In this document: positions 49,900 to 62,617 of the stretch, in pieces
Layout of the letters: every line of letters begins with the position of its first letter
Position numbering within the stretch: the stretch's first letter is position 1
Assembly (NCBI RefSeq): GCF_040412425.1
Contig: NC_089795.1
Span: forward strand, 83,034,663 to 83,098,662
DNA length: 64,000 nucleotides
Reading direction: 5' to 3'
Source: Macrobrachium rosenbergii
Lineage: Eukaryota > Arthropoda > Malacostraca > Decapoda > Palaemonidae
Made by a program: the position numbers and the translations under genes
The notes under the pieces: model-generated
Told to the model about the DNA's origin: nothing
Seen by the model: only the letters and a program-made list of their open reading frames with translations
Database searches by the model: none

Positions 49900-51200
49900 T
49901 ATCTCTTCCTTGGTAACATCTGTAAACTGCTTCCCAAGTGAAGGTAAGACTTTTAAGCTCTCGTTTACCAGATAATTCTGCTCTCAGTTATCTTGTTAAT
50001 GCTAATTCCATTATTTAGTTGGCTTCTCTCGAACCCTGTTCCTTCTGCTGCTAAGGTCTGTATGACCTTTGCTTCTCTGAAGACCAACAAGCCATTTATC
50101 TTCAGCTGTATCCGATTGTAATTCCTTTAGGACTCTGCAGAAGCACTGTCTCTGAAGCTCTGGAATTTTCCTCTTCGGAATCATTTGATAGGGTCTAGCC
50201 CAGATTTGAGAAAAAAAAAAAAAAAAAAAAAAAAGGCAGTCAGGTCTAACCCCAAGGAAAGCAATAAGATGAAAGAACACGACTGAAGAAAACGGAAGTG
50301 GGAAAAGTTTTAAAGTTTGGTGGAAGAAAGTTACCAGACTGAAAAGCCCAAGGGATAATAATATCCAGCGTAAAAATGGGATCTGATAACCTGTCGGATG
50401 CAAGAAACTTTTGAGTGTAATAACATTCTAATAATCATGTTTTCTTATTTCCAGCGATGCCTCCCTTCAAAACTCAAATATAATGAATAATAAGGAGTAC
50501 ATTTTCTGACAGTCTTAAAAAATAACCTTGAAGAACGCCTCCTTAACAATTAGGATTCCACTCATCAACGTCCTTACAAGAGAAAGCTTTTGAACATCTC
50601 GATCAACTCGACCAGGAGGAAAGGAATTTACAGGATTTAAAATGCTCAGGTGAGATTCTGTTGATGTGTGTGTTTTTTGGAATTCATATATTTTTCCTCT
50701 TAATGAGTTTATATTCCTATCATTGTTGGGATCTGACAACATACTGCATTTAAATAAATATGAATAAACGTTCATTACCATTATAAAACGTGACATATTT
50801 ATAGTAGGGATGAAAACGCCGAGTTGACACCTAAATAAAGTATTTACTTTAGCAAAACACCTGAGTGGTAAAATTAAGTGAAACTTACGAATGGGAAAAA
50901 TCTCAATTTAAAATCGACAGACATTTAGTTATTTTATACATTTCACTGAAAATTAAGCTATTACAAAGATTGCGACAATTTTCATTGAAATTAGCTTTAA
51001 AATCCCTCTAACTCTGCCAGTGAAGGCGGTGCTCTTCGACATTCGTGACCTCTCTCATCTCCCTGCGCTTATCACCTGTGACACCAATTACTTTCCTTAT
51101 ATTGCCGCTCTTTGGTCGCCAGAAGAGGGTCATTTAAAAGTTACGTCCGATAAACTCACAATGACACTTATCGGACTTGTGTATTTGAGTTTACATTTAG
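49900..51200. other. Non-coding stretch
   Basis: Contains poly(A) at 50213-50235. The 130-codon minus-strand frame at 50011-50403 reads through that tract as poly-Phe and has no motif. Confidence 0.45.
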
Positions 51201-51225
51201 ATGTTACATAAGTACATATTTAATA

Positions 51226-51227
<2 letters not shown>

Positions 51228-51298
<71 letters not shown>

Positions 51299-51321
51299 TA
51301 TATACATAAGTATGTATGAGC

Positions 51322-51384
<63 letters not shown>

Positions 51385-51473
51385 TGTATATGTGTCTGTA
51401 ACTACAATATATATTATGACATAAAATATAGTTTTAATAAAACTAAATTTATAAGTTCACACACACATATATG

Positions 51474-51550
<77 letters not shown>

Positions 51551-51560
51551 ATTGTGTGTG
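51228..51560. repeat. Cluster of three (AT)n tracts ending in (GT)n
   Basis: AT tracts at 51228-51305, 51327-51383 and 51479-51537, the last passing into GTGTGTGTGTGTATTGTGTG. Confidence 0.93.
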
Positions 51561-52629
51561 CACATTATTTATGTACTAACAATATCGTAAAAAAATCATA
51601 ACATGCAATACAAATTGGGGATAACCTAGTCTGAACACCTAATAAAACTACCGAAACCTCCCTAGTCCTTCACTGTGTGATCACCTCTTAACAGTAAGAG
51701 AGAATTCGAAGCTTGAATTAAAACTTAAAAAATCGCGTCTGAGCAAATCGTCAATCATGGTCTGAATAGGAAAAATAAGGGGATTCGAGGGTAAGATTTT
51801 CGTGTTAATTTTATTCGCGTATTTCTTAAACGATAAAGATAATGAACTTTTACCAGTCATGAATATGCAAATGAGGAAAGAAACAGGACATTCATGGTCT
51901 GGTGGGAAGACTCTACCGCACGAAATTAAAAAAAATAAAAAGTACTTAATAATCCGAACAGTATGTAAATATTTTTGTAATACTTATCGTAGGGTAGCTT
52001 CAAATTAGTGTCATTTTTTCAATGAGACTGTTTATGAACTCAAATGGATATTTCACTTATTGGAATGACAAGATCGTGATATACGCCAAGTATGCCTTTT
52101 AAATTTCACTCTCAGGGCAATACGGATAATCTGAAATATAAAATATCGATCTTTGCTCTGCGCAAGTGTTGCAGACCCTAATCCTATTCAACAGAAATGA
52201 ACGTTTTAATGAGGTAAGGAACTGATTTCGTAAGTGAATAGCCTTAACCAGGGCCGAATCGTCCTTCATACAACCAATCAGATTCATTCATTAGTCGGTG
52301 AAATATGACTTAAATGGCCGAACCGCTTTTGATAGAGTTCAGCCAGTCTCGACCTTAGTCAGCAAAAAAAAAAAAAAAAAAAAAAAAAGATGAGTCGAGG
52401 TTAGCTCACGAGATCACTGCATTTGTCGAATGTTAGGTAACCTCAGCTTTCGTGTATACGTTATGAAAAAGCGAAATCGGAGCCAATCTAAATGAGGGAT
52501 CAATTAGTTACGCCCTAATTTCGTAAGGGAAAAAATGATGACACGCTGAACTTTTCTTAAACGGAAGCTTCGATCAAACTTACGTGTGATTCTGGAGTGC
52601 AAACGCAAAAAATAAACGCAAATAACAGA

Positions 52630-52987
52630 AAAATGCGCCGAAGTTTCATCGGCGCAATCGAGTTTTGTACACCATACAGCGTATAATCAAGGCCACCGAA
52701 AATAGATCTATCTTCGGTGGTCTCGGACCTAATGCTATATGAGCTGCGCCCCATGAAATTTTAACCACGGCCTGGTGGTGGCCTATTCTATAGCGGGGTT
52801 GCTGGACCACGGTTATGGCTAAATTTGGCTTTAAATAAAATAAAACTACAAAGGCTAGAGAGCTGCAATTTGGAATGTCTGATGATTGGAGGGTGGGATG
52901 GATCAACCTACCAATTTGCAACCCTTCTAGTTTGTAGTTTTTAAGATCTGAAAGTGGACAGAAAAAAGTGCGGACAGAAAACTAAAA
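52630..52987 (+). mobile_element. Dispersed three-hairpin repeat, copy 2
   Basis: Three successive inverted repeats: GCGCCGA/TCGGCGC (52635-52655), CCACCGAA/TTCGGTGG (52693-52720), and a long imperfect stem with arms 52845-52873 and 52911-52938. No coding frame. Homologous along its length to copy 1 at 48821. Confidence 0.78.
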
Positions 52988-53063
52988 TTCATTTACAAAC
53001 AACCTGTTCGATGCAAACCCCTTTAATTTCAAACAAAAAGACAAACAATTTAGTAAAAATAAT

Positions 53064-53136
53064 AATATATATATACATATACTGTATATACATACATACA
53101 TATATATACATACATACATACATATATATATATGAC
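53064..53136. repeat. AT/CATA-type simple repeat
   Basis: Mixed TATATACATA and CATACATACATA units. Confidence 0.9.
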
Positions 53137-53139
53137 GTA

Positions 53140-54430
53140 AAATTCGTGGTAAAAACAGGTTTCTAATTCACCTTCCACAAGAAAGAATCCAATCCTTTAT
53201 TCCTATAAAACACAAAAAGTAGTCAGGGCCGTGTGAAGTAGTGGATTTGTTGTTTTACATTCTTTAACAGTGGCTCTTGCGAGACACCTGAGAAGATTAA
53301 GGCAAGAGAATGGAAAAATGTATCAAAAAATCATTTGGGAATTCACAGTGTACTGGAAATGTTGGTGAACGACTCTGAAGTCAAACGCGAGACATCAAAA
53401 GATCAAACGAAGTCATGCCGGAAGTTGCTTTCGATGGAGCAGGTGGCGAGGGCACACAAAAAGCAATTTTGCAGGTGTTTCAACATATATTCTCATTGAA
53501 ATGAAGCCGTACCTCAATTTCATAAATTCGTCACCCAGTTATGAACGTTAAGGCTATGAGGGCAAAGTACCAAACTATGTATGTGTGTGTGAGTCTGTGT
53601 GTGTGAAAAGATGAAACCGCAGCTTTGCTCTCTAAACTTGACGCTCTACGATACTATGGTGATAAATTCCCGCTGCTGCTATTATGATAGCCTGTAGTTT
53701 CATTTATAAACTTGGATGTAAAATGGAGAAATGGGAGAATTTTCTCAAATAAAAGGTAAGAGCAGCCTTTGTAGCTGCTATTCACTTCAGTAATCGAGAG
53801 ACCTGCAACATAAAAGGACTAAAGAAGAAACTATTTAGGAATGCACAGTCAGGTTTTAGAAAAATGCGGCACTAGGAATTTTCAGCTGTCTCAGTCTGAT
53901 GTCATCTTTGATGACGAGAAGGAGCCAATGACTAAATAATAAATAAATTTACAAAAGTTCAAGTGTGCAATCGTGAATCCCCCACGGCTAGATATGTTGG
54001 CCATACCACAATTGCTCTGCAAAGACGCTTGCCATGCCAAAGAAACGTAAGGGCCATCATCAAACACTTAGCAAAAGCGTATTTCTCGAACCCAGAAACA
54101 AAATAACTTATAAAAAGAATCCAAAATACCCTCATTGCAGCATAAGCTGTCCCTATTTCTATGCAATCCAAATATACCTTACTCGCAGCTGTAGATGTCA
54201 TCAGCAAATTTTCACTGTCTTGATAAGTTAGAACAAGAAAATATTCTCAGTGATGTATACTGATGTCTCATAATCACAGATAATTTCCAAAGAACTATTT
54301 TTGACAGAAACTTTCTTTACTTTGCAAGTTGTGCCGAAACCTAACCTACAGTAAACTCATTACTAAAATACTTCAAAAACAGCAGACAAATCGGATTTCA
54401 TTTGTATTACTAGAGTCCAAGATTTTCCTG
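53140..54430. other. Non-coding stretch upstream of gene 2 exons
   Basis: Probably intron of gene 2 or spacer. No supported exon or repeat. Short GT run near 53580-53604. Confidence 0.4.
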
Positions 54431-54439
54431 TCGATGTTA

Positions 54440-55145
54440 GACCTGATTACTATAGCCTACTAATCATCTTATGAAGACCTCATTAGTATACAAATCAGTT
54501 TATGAAAACCTGATTGGTATACTAATCATCTTAAGATCTAATCAGTATATTAATGATCTCATGAAGACCAGATTAGTATAATAATTACCTTATGAAGATC
54601 TGATAAACTTATAAAGACCCGATCAGTATAGTAATCAACTTAAGAAGACTAACGTGATTAGTATACTAACCACCTTATGAATACGTGTTGGTATATTAAC
54701 CATCTCATGAAGACCTGATTAGTATACTAATTATCTTATGGAGACCTGATTAGTCTAATCATCTAATGAAGACCTGTTTAGTATAGTAATCAGCTAATTA
54801 AGATCTGATTAGTACACTAATCAGCTAACGAAGACCTGATTAGTGTGAGAATTAGATAATGAAGACCTGATTAATATACTAATTACCTTATGAAGATCTA
54901 ATTAGTACACTAATCAGCTAATGAAGACCTGATTAGTATGAGAATCAGATAATGAAGACCTGATTAATATACTAATTATCTTATGAAGACCTAATTAGCA
55001 CACTAATCATCTCATGAAGACCTGATTAGTATACTAGTCATCTTATGAAGACCTGATTAGTATACTAATCATCTCATGAAGACCTGAATAATAAACTAAT
55101 TATCTAATGAAAGACCTTATTAGTATGCTAATCAGCTTACGAAGA
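54440..55145. repeat. Minisatellite, 31-bp unit with 16-bp palindrome, about 23 copies
   Basis: Consensus GATTAGTATACTAATC (a perfect palindrome) plus a spacer ATCTTATGAAGACCT-like. Units diverge by a few bases. Three different neighbouring units repeat as a 93-bp block starting at 54808, 54901 and 54994, showing higher-order structure. It ends just before exon A of gene 2. Confidence 0.92.
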
Positions 55146-55189
55146 GCACTAGAACTGCTTTGCTAAACCGCTTATTGCGTCATTTGCAG

Positions 55190-55421
55190 ATCAACAGGAA
55201 AGGCGTCCCTGGCATCAATAGTCCCAATAGCCTTACTGGTAGTCGTAGTCCATCCCGTGATAGTCGAAGGCGTCAAATTCGGAGACGAGGTTTTCCCGGA
55301 TCAGTGGGAGCACAAGTATCACCAACAGGTGGAAGGGGACTTGGTCGTGCGCCAGTTCTTTCTCATGGAAGTCCATCCACGCTCTGCCCTCTTATGCCCA
55401 AAAGGATTTGCCATCGCCAGG
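55190..55421 (+). CDS. Gene 2 exon A: Arg/Ser/Gly-rich segment
   Basis: Acceptor GTCATTTGCAG, donor CCAGG|GTAAGT, 232 bases, left in phase 1. It reads INRKGVPGINSPNSLTGSRS, then a basic stretch SRRRQIRRRGFPGSVGAQ and ends STLCPLMPKRICHRQ with two cysteines. Low complexity suggests a flexible stem. The frame also stays open a little upstream of the acceptor. The 31-bp minisatellite ends about 45 bases before it. Confidence 0.55.
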
Positions 55422-58400
55422 GTAAGTTAGAAGGGAAAATGCCAATTTCGAAATTATATTAAGGTAAAACATACAACGGTAAGAAATCTAAAACATCTGC
55501 GCCTCTTGAAATTGTAGCCTGCTTTCTATGTCCTTATTGCTGATGAAGTCAATTTTTGGACCATGGGTGAGATTTCCCCTAACAATACGGCACACAACCG
55601 TTCGAGGGCGACTGATGCACAGACCTTTTTGTCTAGTCATCCGCTAACAAAAGATAAAAATAACAAGTCGATTTTGAAGGACTTGGAGATATGTTTCATA
55701 ATTTCACTTTAAGTTATTATTAGGAAGATATTAATAATACCAAGGTAAGTTGTAAACTGACGCAGCCACTACAGTATGAGCAGTAGGCCCTGGGTAACGT
55801 AGTACACCACAATGTGAGCCTAATGTAAACAGCAAGGACGTTTCAACAAAGAGGAAAATTTTTCACATAAAACCTAGTAGTTATTGATGGAGAGATCTGC
55901 AAAACGAATAAAATCTTAGAAAACTGCCCGTGGTCCATTGAACAAATGCTAGAGATTTTGAGTTTTAAATGGAATTTTTACTTTCATTCGACTAAAACAA
56001 GAATCACTGACCCCCTTGCAATCACATCTAGGAGACAGTTAGATTCTCCTTTCAGATAACGATGCTTATCAAGACCGGACAGGATATCATTGAGCCCATC
56101 CATCGGCCTTACTGGAAATCCCATATGCCCATTGATCGTCAAACCTGACGACGGTGTCTACAGCGACGAAGAAAAGGGAACGACGAAATGCCCAACGCTT
56201 CAGATGTGTCTTGGGTACCAGGCTTGTCTCTTCAATTTTGGGATTGAATTTTGTCACATGGATCCCATACCAGGCCAGAGAAAGGTAAGATCTGCTGTCA
56301 GATTTCAAAAAAGAAAGCTGGAACAGGTTTTAGGCAATCAATTCAAATGATGTGGTACAATGGACTTCAAATAATGTTTAAAGTTCCTGTAACTACCCAG
56401 ACTTCGCTCTTACCGTACATCTTTGTTGCAAAAAGGGCTTTATTTTTTCGGGTAAAGAAACCAATGAGTTGCCACAAGCGGAACAGATAACGTCATTCAT
56501 CACTAACCAGGCCGATTGTGCCAGGAGAGATAGGGAGCATTTAACTGGATCCAGTGATTAAAGTCAAAATTACCCACTTAAAATCGTTGGTAACAAGCTT
56601 CTCCCAATTCTGTTCAGAACTTGCTTGTGACGCTAACATGTGCACGGGACGAGAGACTTCTGGGTGACATGAAGAATGTCAACTACGACGAAGAATTCAT
56701 AGAGGAGATACGTCGCCGAATCAATCTGGTGAGTATCCTTGCCTACTTTCTTCATTCAGTTTACTCATGGATGAGTATCATAACTTTACCCACTAATTTC
56801 CAAAAATTATGTGCGCTCTTATTGTTATTTTATAATTTCCACTCCTTTATCTACAAGCTCTTAGCTAGTTTTAGAGTTAATATACTTGACTGATACTAAC
56901 TTCAATGATGGTTAAGGCATCAGAATGATAAATCCGCACGGATAATGCTTAAAAACTTCCCAAGAACCAGAGGATCCCTATAATTTCAAATTTTAGTTGC
57001 TAGTACCTTCTTCCTTTGCTCTAAGTCCAATCCCTATAATTTCAAGTTTTAGTTGCTAGTACCTTCTTCCTTTGCTCTACGTCCAGTCTCTATAATTTCA
57101 AATTTTAGTTACAGTACCTTTCTTCCCTTTGCTCTAAGTCCAGTCCCTATAAGTTTCAAATTTTTTGCTACTAGCTTCTTCTTCCTTTGCTCAAGTCCAA
57201 TCCTATAATTTCAAGTTTTAGTTGCAAGTACACTTCTTCCTTTGCTCTCGTCCAGTCCTATAATTTCAAATTTTAGTTGCTAGTACCTTCTTCCTTTGCT
57301 CTAAGTCCAGTCCCTATAATTTCAAGTTTTAGTTGCTAGTACCTTCTTCCTTTGCTCTAAGTCCAGTCCCTATAATTTCAAGTTTTAGTTGCTAGTACCT
57401 TCTTCCTTTGCTCTACGTCCAGTCTCTATAATTTCAAATTTTAGTTGCTAGTACCTTCTTCCTTTCCTCTAAGTCCAGTCCCTATAGTTTCAAATTTTAG
57501 TTGCTAGTACCTTCTTCCTTTGCTCTAAGTCCAATCCCTATAATTTCAAGTTTTTTTAGTACCTTCTTCATCTGCTCTAAATTCAATCCCTTGCTTCCTT
57601 TCCTCTAAGTCCAGTCCCTATAATTTCAAGTTTTAGCTAAGTCCAATCCTATATTAGTTTAGTTACTTTCTTCTTCCTTTGCTCTAAGTCCAGTCCCTAT
57701 AATTTCATTTTGTTATTATTAAGTTTTGCTCTAAATTAATCTACATTCAGTTTGCTAGTACCTTCTTCCCTTTGCTCTAAGTCCAGTCCCTATAATAATT
57801 TCAAGTTTTAGTTGCTAGTACCTTCTTCCTTTGCTCTAGAGTCCAGTCTCTATAATTTCAAATTTTAGTTGCTAGTACCTTCTTCCTTTCCTCTAAGTCC
57901 AGTCCCTATAGTTTCAAATTTTAGTTGCTAGTACCTTCTTCCTTTGCTCTAAGTCCAATCCCTATAATTTCAAGTTTTAGTTGCTAGTACCTTCTTCCTT
58001 TGCTCTAAGTCCAGTCTCTATAATTTCAAATTTTAGTTGCTAGTACCTTCTTCCTTTGCTCTAAGTCCAGTCCCTATAATTTCAAATTTTAGTTGCTAGT
58101 ACCTTCTTCCTTTGCTCTAAGTCCAGTCCCTATAATTTCAAATTTTAGTTGCTAGTACCTTCTTCCTTTCCTCTAAGTCCAGTCCCTATAATTTCAAGTT
58201 TTAGTTGCTAGTACCTTCTTCCTTTGCTCTACGTCCAGTCTCTATAATTTCAAATTTTAGTTGCTAGTACCTTCTTCCTTTGCTCTAAGTCCAGTCCCTA
58301 TAGTTTCAAATTTTAGTTGCTAGTACCTTCTTCCTTTGCTCTAAGTCCAATCCTTCAAATTTTGTAGTTGCAAGTACCTTCTTCCTTTGCTCTAAGTCCA

Positions 58401-61400
58401 GTCCTATAATTTCAAATTTTAGCTGCTAGTACCTTCTTCCTTTGCTCTAAGTCCAGTCCCTATAGTTTCAAATTTTAGTTGCTAGTACCTTCTTCCTTTG
58501 CTCTAAGTCCAGTCCCTATAATTTCAAGTTTTAGTTGCTAGTACCTTCTTCCTTTGCTCTACGTCCAGTCTCTATAATTTCAAATTTTAGTTGCTAGTAC
58601 CTTCTTCCTTTGCTCTAAGTCCAGTCCCTATAGTTTCAAATTTTAGTTGCTAGTAATTCTCTTCCTTTGCTCTAAGTCAATCCCTATAATTTCAAGTTTT
58701 AGCTGCTAGTACCTTCTTCCTTGCTCTAAGTCCAGTCCCTATAATTTTAGATTTTAGTGCCTAGTCTTCTTCCTTTCCTTCTAAGTCCAGTCCCTATAAT
58801 TTCAAATTTTAGTTGCCTAGTACCTTCTTCCTTTACTCTAAGTCCAGTCCCTATAATTTCAAGTTTTAGAACTAGTACCTTGTTCCTTTCAAGTCTAAGT
58901 CCATATCCTATAATTTCAAGTTTTAGAACATCCTTGCTAAGATCAAGTTTTTGCTCTAAGTCCAGTCCCTGAATTTCAAGTTTTAGTTGCTAGCACCTTC
59001 CTGAATTTGCTCTAAGTCCAGTCCCTATAATTTCAAGTTTTAGTTGCTAGTACCTTCTTCCTTTGCTCTAAGTCCAGTCCCTATAATTTCAAGTTTTAGT
59101 TGCTATCCTTCTTCCTTTCACTCTAAGTCCAGTCCCCTATAATTTCAAATTTTAGTACCTTCTTCCTTTGCTCTAAGTTTCTATAATTTCAAACATCCAT
59201 TTGCTAGTAATCTTTCAAGTTTTTTGACTACCAAGTCCAGTCCCTATAATTTCAAGTTTTTTAGGATACCCTTCCGAATTTGTTTTAAGTCCAGTCCCTA
59301 TAATTTCAAGTTTTAGCTATCCTTTCTGAATTTGTTTTAGTCCAGTCCCTATAATTTCAAGTTTTAGGCCATATCCTAGTGAATTTTCCTTTTTAATATC
59401 CAGTCCCTATAATTTCAAGTTTTAGAGAACATAGTACTGAATCTTCCTTTCCTTAAGTCCAGTCCTTATTGAATTTCAAGTTTTAGCTGTTAGTATCCTT
59501 CTTCCTAAAATTTCCTCTAAGTCCATATCCTTGCATAATTTCAAATTTTAGTACCTTCTGAAATTTTGCTCTAAGTCCAGTCCCTATAGTTTCAAATTTT
59601 AGTTGCTAGTACCTCTTCCCTTTGCATTTCTAAGTCCAATCCCTATAATTTCAAGTTTTACTATTTCAGTACCTTCTTGTTTGCTCTAAGTCCAGTCCCT
59701 ATAATTTCAAGTTTTAGTTGCTAGTAACCTTAGAAACTTCCTTTCCTCTAAGTCCAGTCCCTATAATTTCAAATGGATTTAGTTTCCAGTACCCTCTTCC
59801 TCTTCCTCCCAAGTCCAGTCCCTATAATTTCAAGTTTTAGTTGCACACTAGCACACTCTTCCTGTGTAACTCAAGTCCAGTCCCTAATACTTTACTAAGT
59901 TTTAGTTGCTAGTAGTTTCTTCCTTTGTCAGTGTCCCAAATCCTTAATTTCAAGTTTTATTTGCTAGTACTTCTTCCTTTGCCTAGTCCAACTCTATAAT
60001 TTCAAGTTTTAGTTAGTAGTACCTTCTTCCTTTGTTTCAAGTCCAGTCCCTGATAATTTCAAGTTTTATTTGCTAGTACCTTCTTCCTTTGCTCTAAGTC
60101 CAATCCCTATAATTTCAAGTTTTAGTTGCTAGTACCTTCTTCCTTTCCTCTAAGTCCAGTCCCTATAATTTCAAGTTTTATTTGCTAGTACCTTCTTCCT
60201 TTGCTCTAAGTCCAATCCCTATAATTTCAAGTTTTAGTTGCTAGTACCTTCTTCCTTTCCTCTAAGTCCAGTCCCTATAATTTCAAGTTTATTTGCATAG
60301 TACCTTCTTCCTTTGTTTCAAGTCCAATCCCTAGTAATTTCATGTTTTAGTTAGTACCTCTTCCTCTTCTTTTCCAGTCCCTATAATTTCAAGTCCAGCG
60401 TTGCTAGTACCTCTCCTTGCTCTAAGTCCAGTCCTATAATTTTCAAGTTTAGTTGCTAGTACTCCTTCTTCTTTCCTCTAAGTCCAGTCCCTGATAATTT
60501 CAAGTTTAGTTGCTAGTACCTTCTTCCTTTCTCTAAGTCCAGTCCCTATAATTTCAAGTTTTATTTCATAGTACCTCTTTCCTTGCCTCTAAGTCCAACT
60601 CTATAATTTCAAATTTTAGCCAGTACCTTCTTCCTTTGCTCTAGTCCAGTCCCTATAACACTGTTTTAGTTGCTAGTACCTTCTTCCCTGCTCAAGTCCA
60701 ATCCTTATAATTTCAAGTTTTAGCTGTTGTAGTACCCTCTTCCCTTTCCTCTAAGTCCAGTCCCTATAATTTCAAGTTTTATTTGTTAGTACTTTCTTCC
60801 TCATTTCCAAGTCCAATCCCTGATACTTTCAAGTTTTAGTTGCTGTGCACCTCTTCCTTTCCCCTCTAAGTCCAGTCCTATAATTTCAAGTTTTAGTTGC
60901 AGTAATCCTCTTCCTTGCTCTAAGTCCAGTCCCTATAATTTCTAAGTTTTAGTTGCTAGCACTCTTCTTCCTTTGCTCTAAGTCCAGTCCCTATAATTTC
61001 AAGTTTTAGTTGCTAGTACCTTTCTTCCCTTTCCCAAGTCCAGTCCCTATAATTTCAAGTTTCATTTGCTAGTACCTTCTTCCTTGCTCTAAGTCCAACT
61101 TCATAATTTCAAGTTTTAGTTGCTAGTACCTTCTTCCTTCTCCAAGTCCAGTCCCTACAATTTCAAGTTTTAGTTGCTAGTACCTTCCTCCTTTGTCAAG
61201 TCCAGTCCCTAGTTTCAAATCTTAGTTGCTAGCACCTCTTTCCTTTGCTCTACGTCCAGTCTCTATAATTTCAAATTTTAGTTGCTAGTAACCTTCCTTC
61301 CTTTTCCTCTAAGTCCAGTCCCTATAATTTCAAATTTTAGTACCTTCTTCCTTTGCTCTAAGTCCAGTCCCTATAGTTTCAAATTTTAGTTGCTAGTACC

Positions 61401-62581
61401 TTCTTCCTTTGCTCTAAGTCCAGTCTTAACATTCCTCCTCCACAGGTCCTCCATTTGACGTACACATCTCGCTTGGAGGTAAGCGTTGATGACTACTCAG
61501 GAACAGAGATCAGGAAGAGGGAGGAGAACGAGGATGAAATCTTTTACGGGATTTGCCCGCCACGGGAGGAGGCTACAAAGGCTGGGTACAGGGGAGAATG
61601 CTACCAGACTCCCCCAGACCCAGAGGAAGTCAGTGAAGCTCTTTGGTCTCTACTCGGAAGGCAAGTGCTTTATATATTCTAATATGTCCGCCACTTGCAG
61701 TTCCTTTTCTCCCTTAAAGTCAATCTTTGGTTTTAAATAACTAATTGAATTAAACTGAATATAGAACTGAGGCCAAAGGCCAAGCACTGACAGTCTTAGA
61801 CACAATGTTGTAGGTCATTCAGCACTGAAAATACGGAAAACTGTCTGACAGTAAAAGGTTTGAAAGGTGTAACAGGAGAAAAAACCTTTTATGGCAACCA
61901 GCTGCACTATGAATCAACTGTTAGGGTTTTCAATAAAATGTGTGGTATGGAGATTTTTATAAAAAAGATGGAAGAAAGAGAATATAAAAGGATGATCCCA
62001 AACAGTAAAGGAATAGATGGGGCCATTTTTGCAGCTAGCCGCCAGCTTGAATTTCAGGTGGCCACGCTGTAAAGAACCTGGAATGTTTGTGCCAAATTTC
62101 ATGCTTGGCACCAACCTAAGAGATATATAACTATGAACAACCAATAACTATAAAATAATCTGGATCCAGATTCACGACCACCTGAACCTAGTCTGGTTTG
62201 GGCAGAGATAAGGATCCTGCCAGGTCTCTCCACCATTAAAACCTACCAAATGCACATCAACTTCATATATCTCACATGGCACTGACCTAACAATACCTTT
62301 GCCTTTCAGAGTACCTTCAAACATCTGCAGGAAAGAACTCCAAGAGATATACTGTTCGTTCTTATACCATGATAATGGTCTATGCTTGCCTCCGTTCGTT
62401 CTGCAGCCTGGTCAGGTAAGGAGAAAAGAAGCATTCGGGAATCATTACCTTCAATGCATTAGACTTGTGGCTGAGATGAAGTGAATTTAATCTTAATCTG
62501 AGAAACTCTACCAGTGTCAATGTTTTGTTCCATCCAGGCTAACCAGTTATAAGCTTATTATTATTAGTATTATTATTATTA

Positions 62582-62617
<36 letters not shown>

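Noticed and set aside
50011..50403. 130-codon open frame (-)
   Set aside because: Reads through a poly(A) tract as poly-Phe; no motif.
54440..55145. CRISPR-like array of palindromic repeats
   Set aside because: The intervals between palindromes are themselves repeated, not unique spacers.
56976..61425. CRISPR-like array
   Set aside because: Units are directly adjacent with no unique spacers, and the setting is a eukaryotic intron.
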